From JALXCG01 sp026991065 [NCBI: Gemmatimonadota bacterium] (GTDB taxonomy: Bacteria; GCA-2686955), in NCBI GenBank assembly GCA_026991065.1, contig JALXCG010000087.1:1-8454 (forward strand): a stretch of 8,454 nt of DNA, written 5' to 3'. Shown here in pieces: positions 7,069 to 8,454 of this stretch. Below the pieces are notes generated by a model. That model was not told the DNA's origin, ran no database searches, and saw only the letters and a program-made list of their open reading frames with translations. Numbering within the stretch: position 1 is the stretch's first letter; every line of letters begins with the position of its first letter. The position numbers and the translations under genes are program-made.

Positions 7069-8260
7069 GCCTGCTTCTTCCAGCTCTTCGATTCTCCTCG
7101 CAGCTCTCCTCGTCACCACCCTTCCGGGCCGAGGTCTGGCGGCAACCGGCGCCCCCCCTTCCGCTCCCGCCGTCATCGCCGAGAACCCGGAATCCAACGT
7201 CTACTACGATTGGGAACGGCTGACGACCGACGGATTCGACAACCATGGCAATGACTACGCCTGGTCAGCCGAGGTTTTTCGCGATGAGCTTTATGTCGGC
7301 ACCCTGAATCTGCTGACGGGTGGCCAGGTTTGGCGCAGTGGGGACGGCGACAATTGGGAACAGGTGGAGGGGGCTGGATTCGGCAGCGTGTTTAATGAGG
7401 GGATCCGCACGCTCATCGCCTACCACGGTTTGCTCTACGCCGGCACCAACAACACCACCACCGGTCCAGAGATCTGGCGCACGCGCAACGGCGTGGAGTG
7501 GGAGCGTACCTCCTTTCCCACCCGCATCGGAAATCTGTCGGTCCGTGCCGCCGCCATTTTCCAGGACCAACTCTACGTCGGCGTCTGGAATCAGCTTTTC
7601 GGCGGGCAGATCTGGCGCACCAACAACGGAATGGATTGGCAGCGGGTAGCCAAGAACGGGCTCGGCCGAATCACCAACCAGGATTTCTCAGTGCTCCAGG
7701 TCTTCACCTCGGACGACGGCATCGAACGCCTCTATGCGGGCACCCTCAACCCGGTGCGCGGAGGCGAACTCTATCGCAGTGAAAACGGCGTCGATTTCGA
7801 GCAGGTCGTCGAGGGTGGCTTCGGCACCCTCTTCAATCAGGCGATCTGGTCCGGTGCCGTGCTGGATGACTGGCTCTGGGTCGGCACCATGAACATCCTC
7901 TTCGAGTATGAGATCTTCCGCTCCCGCGATGGTGTGACCTGGGAACAGTTGCCGCCTCCCTATCCCGGCAATTTCCAAAACCACTATGCGTGGGACATGG
8001 GGGTGTTTGACGACCGAATTTTCGTTGGGTCGCTGAACATCCTCGATGGCGCCGAACTCTACGCCTTTGACAATGACCCGGTCTCCGATCTGATCATGCT
8101 CAACGGCTTCGGTCGGGTGACCAACTATGGCGTGCGGGTGCTTGAAGAGTTCCACGGCGATTTCTACGCCGGCACCGCCAACCCCAATGATGGTTGCGAG
8201 ATGTGGCGCACGCCAAGCGCTTCACCGCGGCGCCCGCGGCGCGATTCGCGCAAAGACTAG
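7067..8260 (+). CDS. Exported seven-bladed beta-propeller-like repeat protein, function unknown
   Basis: The protein is 397 residues from the ATG at 7067. Residues 9-19 form a hydrophobic core followed by GRGLAATG, consistent with a signal peptide cut near 25-27, although the n-region carries no lysine or arginine. From about residue 48 a motif of roughly 45-55 residues repeats: an aromatic-(V/A)-GT-x-N strand, then GG-x-(I/L/V)-WR-(S/T), then (D/N)G-x-x-(W/F)-(E/Q), often closing with GFG. Seven copies of the LYVGTLN/IWRS core can be counted (near 75, 123, 169, 222, 270, 318 and 366). The last lacks its final strand, while the N-terminal WERLTTDGF could supply it, a 'Velcro' closure typical of seven-bladed propellers. 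The S-x-D/N-G-x-x-W part resembles Asp-box (BNR) motifs, but no catalytic residues of sialidases are evident. It is probably periplasmic or extracellular. The start lacks a strong ribosome site (GGGA at 7053-7056; AAGGAG at 7038-7043 is too distant). The frame is open back to 6977, so an upstream ATG such as 7016 is possible. The Arg-rich tail after WRT is unlike the repeats, and the stop ends on the first base of the inverted-repeat element. Confidence 0.82.
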   Translation: MPASSSSSILLAALLVTTLPGRGLAATGAPPSAPAVIAENPESNVYYDWERLTTDGFDNHGNDYAWSAEVFRDELYVGTLNLLTGGQVWRSGDGDNWEQVEGAGFGSVFNEGIRTLIAYHGLLYAGTNNTTTGPEIWRTRNGVEWERTSFPTRIGNLSVRAAAIFQDQLYVGVWNQLFGGQIWRTNNGMDWQRVAKNGLGRITNQDFSVLQVFTSDDGIERLYAGTLNPVRGGELYRSENGVDFEQVVEGGFGTLFNQAIWSGAVLDDWLWVGTMNILFEYEIFRSRDGVTWEQLPPPYPGNFQNHYAWDMGVFDDRIFVGSLNILDGAELYAFDNDPVSDLIMLNGFGRVTNYGVRVLEEFHGDFYAGTANPNDGCEMWRTPSASPRRPRRDSRKD

Positions 8261-8277
8261 GAGCGTGTCGCGCATTG
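8260..8277 (+). repeat. Left terminal inverted repeat of the MITE-like element
   Basis: This 18-base arm is exactly complementary to 8405-8422. Its first G is the third base of the preceding gene's TAG stop codon. Confidence 0.75.
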
Positions 8278-8404
8278 TCTTCACGTCGCCGCGCACTCGT
8301 TCCTGCTCCGATCTCTGCGTTGCTAAGTCCTTGAAAGGCAACCAGCCTTCCTGCGGACTCAGCGCCTTGATCTCGAAACAGGCCCGAATACGGGGCTCGA
8401 AAGC

Positions 8405-8422
8405 CAATGCGCGACACGCTCC
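8405..8422 (-). repeat. Right terminal inverted repeat of the MITE-like element
   Basis: This 18-base arm is exactly complementary to 8260-8277. The match breaks at C8423 outside and at C8404 inside, so the ends are sharply defined. Confidence 0.75.
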
Positions 8423-8454
8423 CAGGAGTCTGTGGCGCAGCAACGCCTCAACTG

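Larger units (their letters stand above)
8260..8422. mobile_element. MITE-like 163-bp element with perfect 18-bp terminal inverted repeats
   Basis: GGAGCGTGTCGCGCATTG (8260-8277) and its exact reverse complement (8405-8422) bound 127 internal bases. Eighteen matching pairs are very unlikely by chance. The interior also folds: GCTAAGTCC with GGACTCAGC (one mismatch, a G-U pair on the minus-strand RNA) encloses AAGGC-AACCA-GCCTT, and CCCG-AATA-CGGG lies nearby. There is no transposase and no ORF long enough to be one, so the element would be non-autonomous, or alternatively a repetitive extragenic palindrome or a structured RNA. I see no clear target-site duplication; the outer flanks carry only a short imperfect AGACT/AGTCT extension (8254-8258, 8427-8431). 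The left arm begins at the last base of the propeller gene's TAG stop. Confidence 0.65.

Noticed and set aside
7688-8155. A 155-codon minus-strand frame opposite the propeller gene
   Set aside because: The plus strand has seven conserved repeats and the minus frame shows no family features.
8222-8443. A 73-codon minus-strand frame spanning the inverted-repeat element
   Set aside because: It runs through both terminal repeats and into the end of the propeller gene. Without homologues it is better explained as a chance frame in the element.

Overview
The window is an ordinary-looking chromosomal segment of a GC-rich (roughly 60% G+C by eye) bacterium. The genes are dense and complete, with bacterial Shine-Dalgarno sites. 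There is no rRNA, tRNA, CRISPR array, phage gene or transposase. The metabolic genes are housekeeping types found in many phyla, so the lineage cannot be fixed. A secreted propeller protein and a fused FadN-type beta-oxidation enzyme would fit an environmental Proteobacteria-like, Myxococcota-like or related lineage, but that is a guess.

Layout. Bases 1-1542 (+) hold the 3' part of an NhaC-family sodium/proton antiporter gene that began before the window. It meets, tail to tail with a 10-base overlap, a cardiolipin synthase gene on the minus strand (1533-3002). Upstream of that on the same strand lie a thiolase of the FadA type (3111-4283) and a fused 3-hydroxyacyl-CoA dehydrogenase/enoyl-CoA hydratase of the FadN type (4381-6795). 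The last two together perform the hydration, oxidation and thiolytic steps of fatty-acid beta-oxidation and probably form one operon. The acyl-CoA dehydrogenase is not in the window. A perfect 15-bp hairpin separates the thiolase from cardiolipin synthase.

The 271-base gap in front of fadN (6796-7066) holds a weak promoter candidate, a 10-bp perfect palindrome and a possible 55-codon cysteine-containing small gene on the minus strand. Its ATG overlaps, back to back, the ATG of the next gene on the plus strand. That gene (7067-8260) encodes an exported repeat protein that I read as a seven-bladed beta-propeller of unknown function.

The right end (8260-8422) is a 163-base element bounded by perfect 18-bp inverted repeats, resembling a MITE (a non-autonomous transposable element) or a repetitive palindromic element. 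The propeller gene's stop codon ends on the first base of that element. The last 32 bases show nothing recognisable.

The parts most worth a second look are the terminal inverted-repeat element, the propeller protein and the small ORF with its shared CATG start. I see no convincing complete novel multi-gene system.
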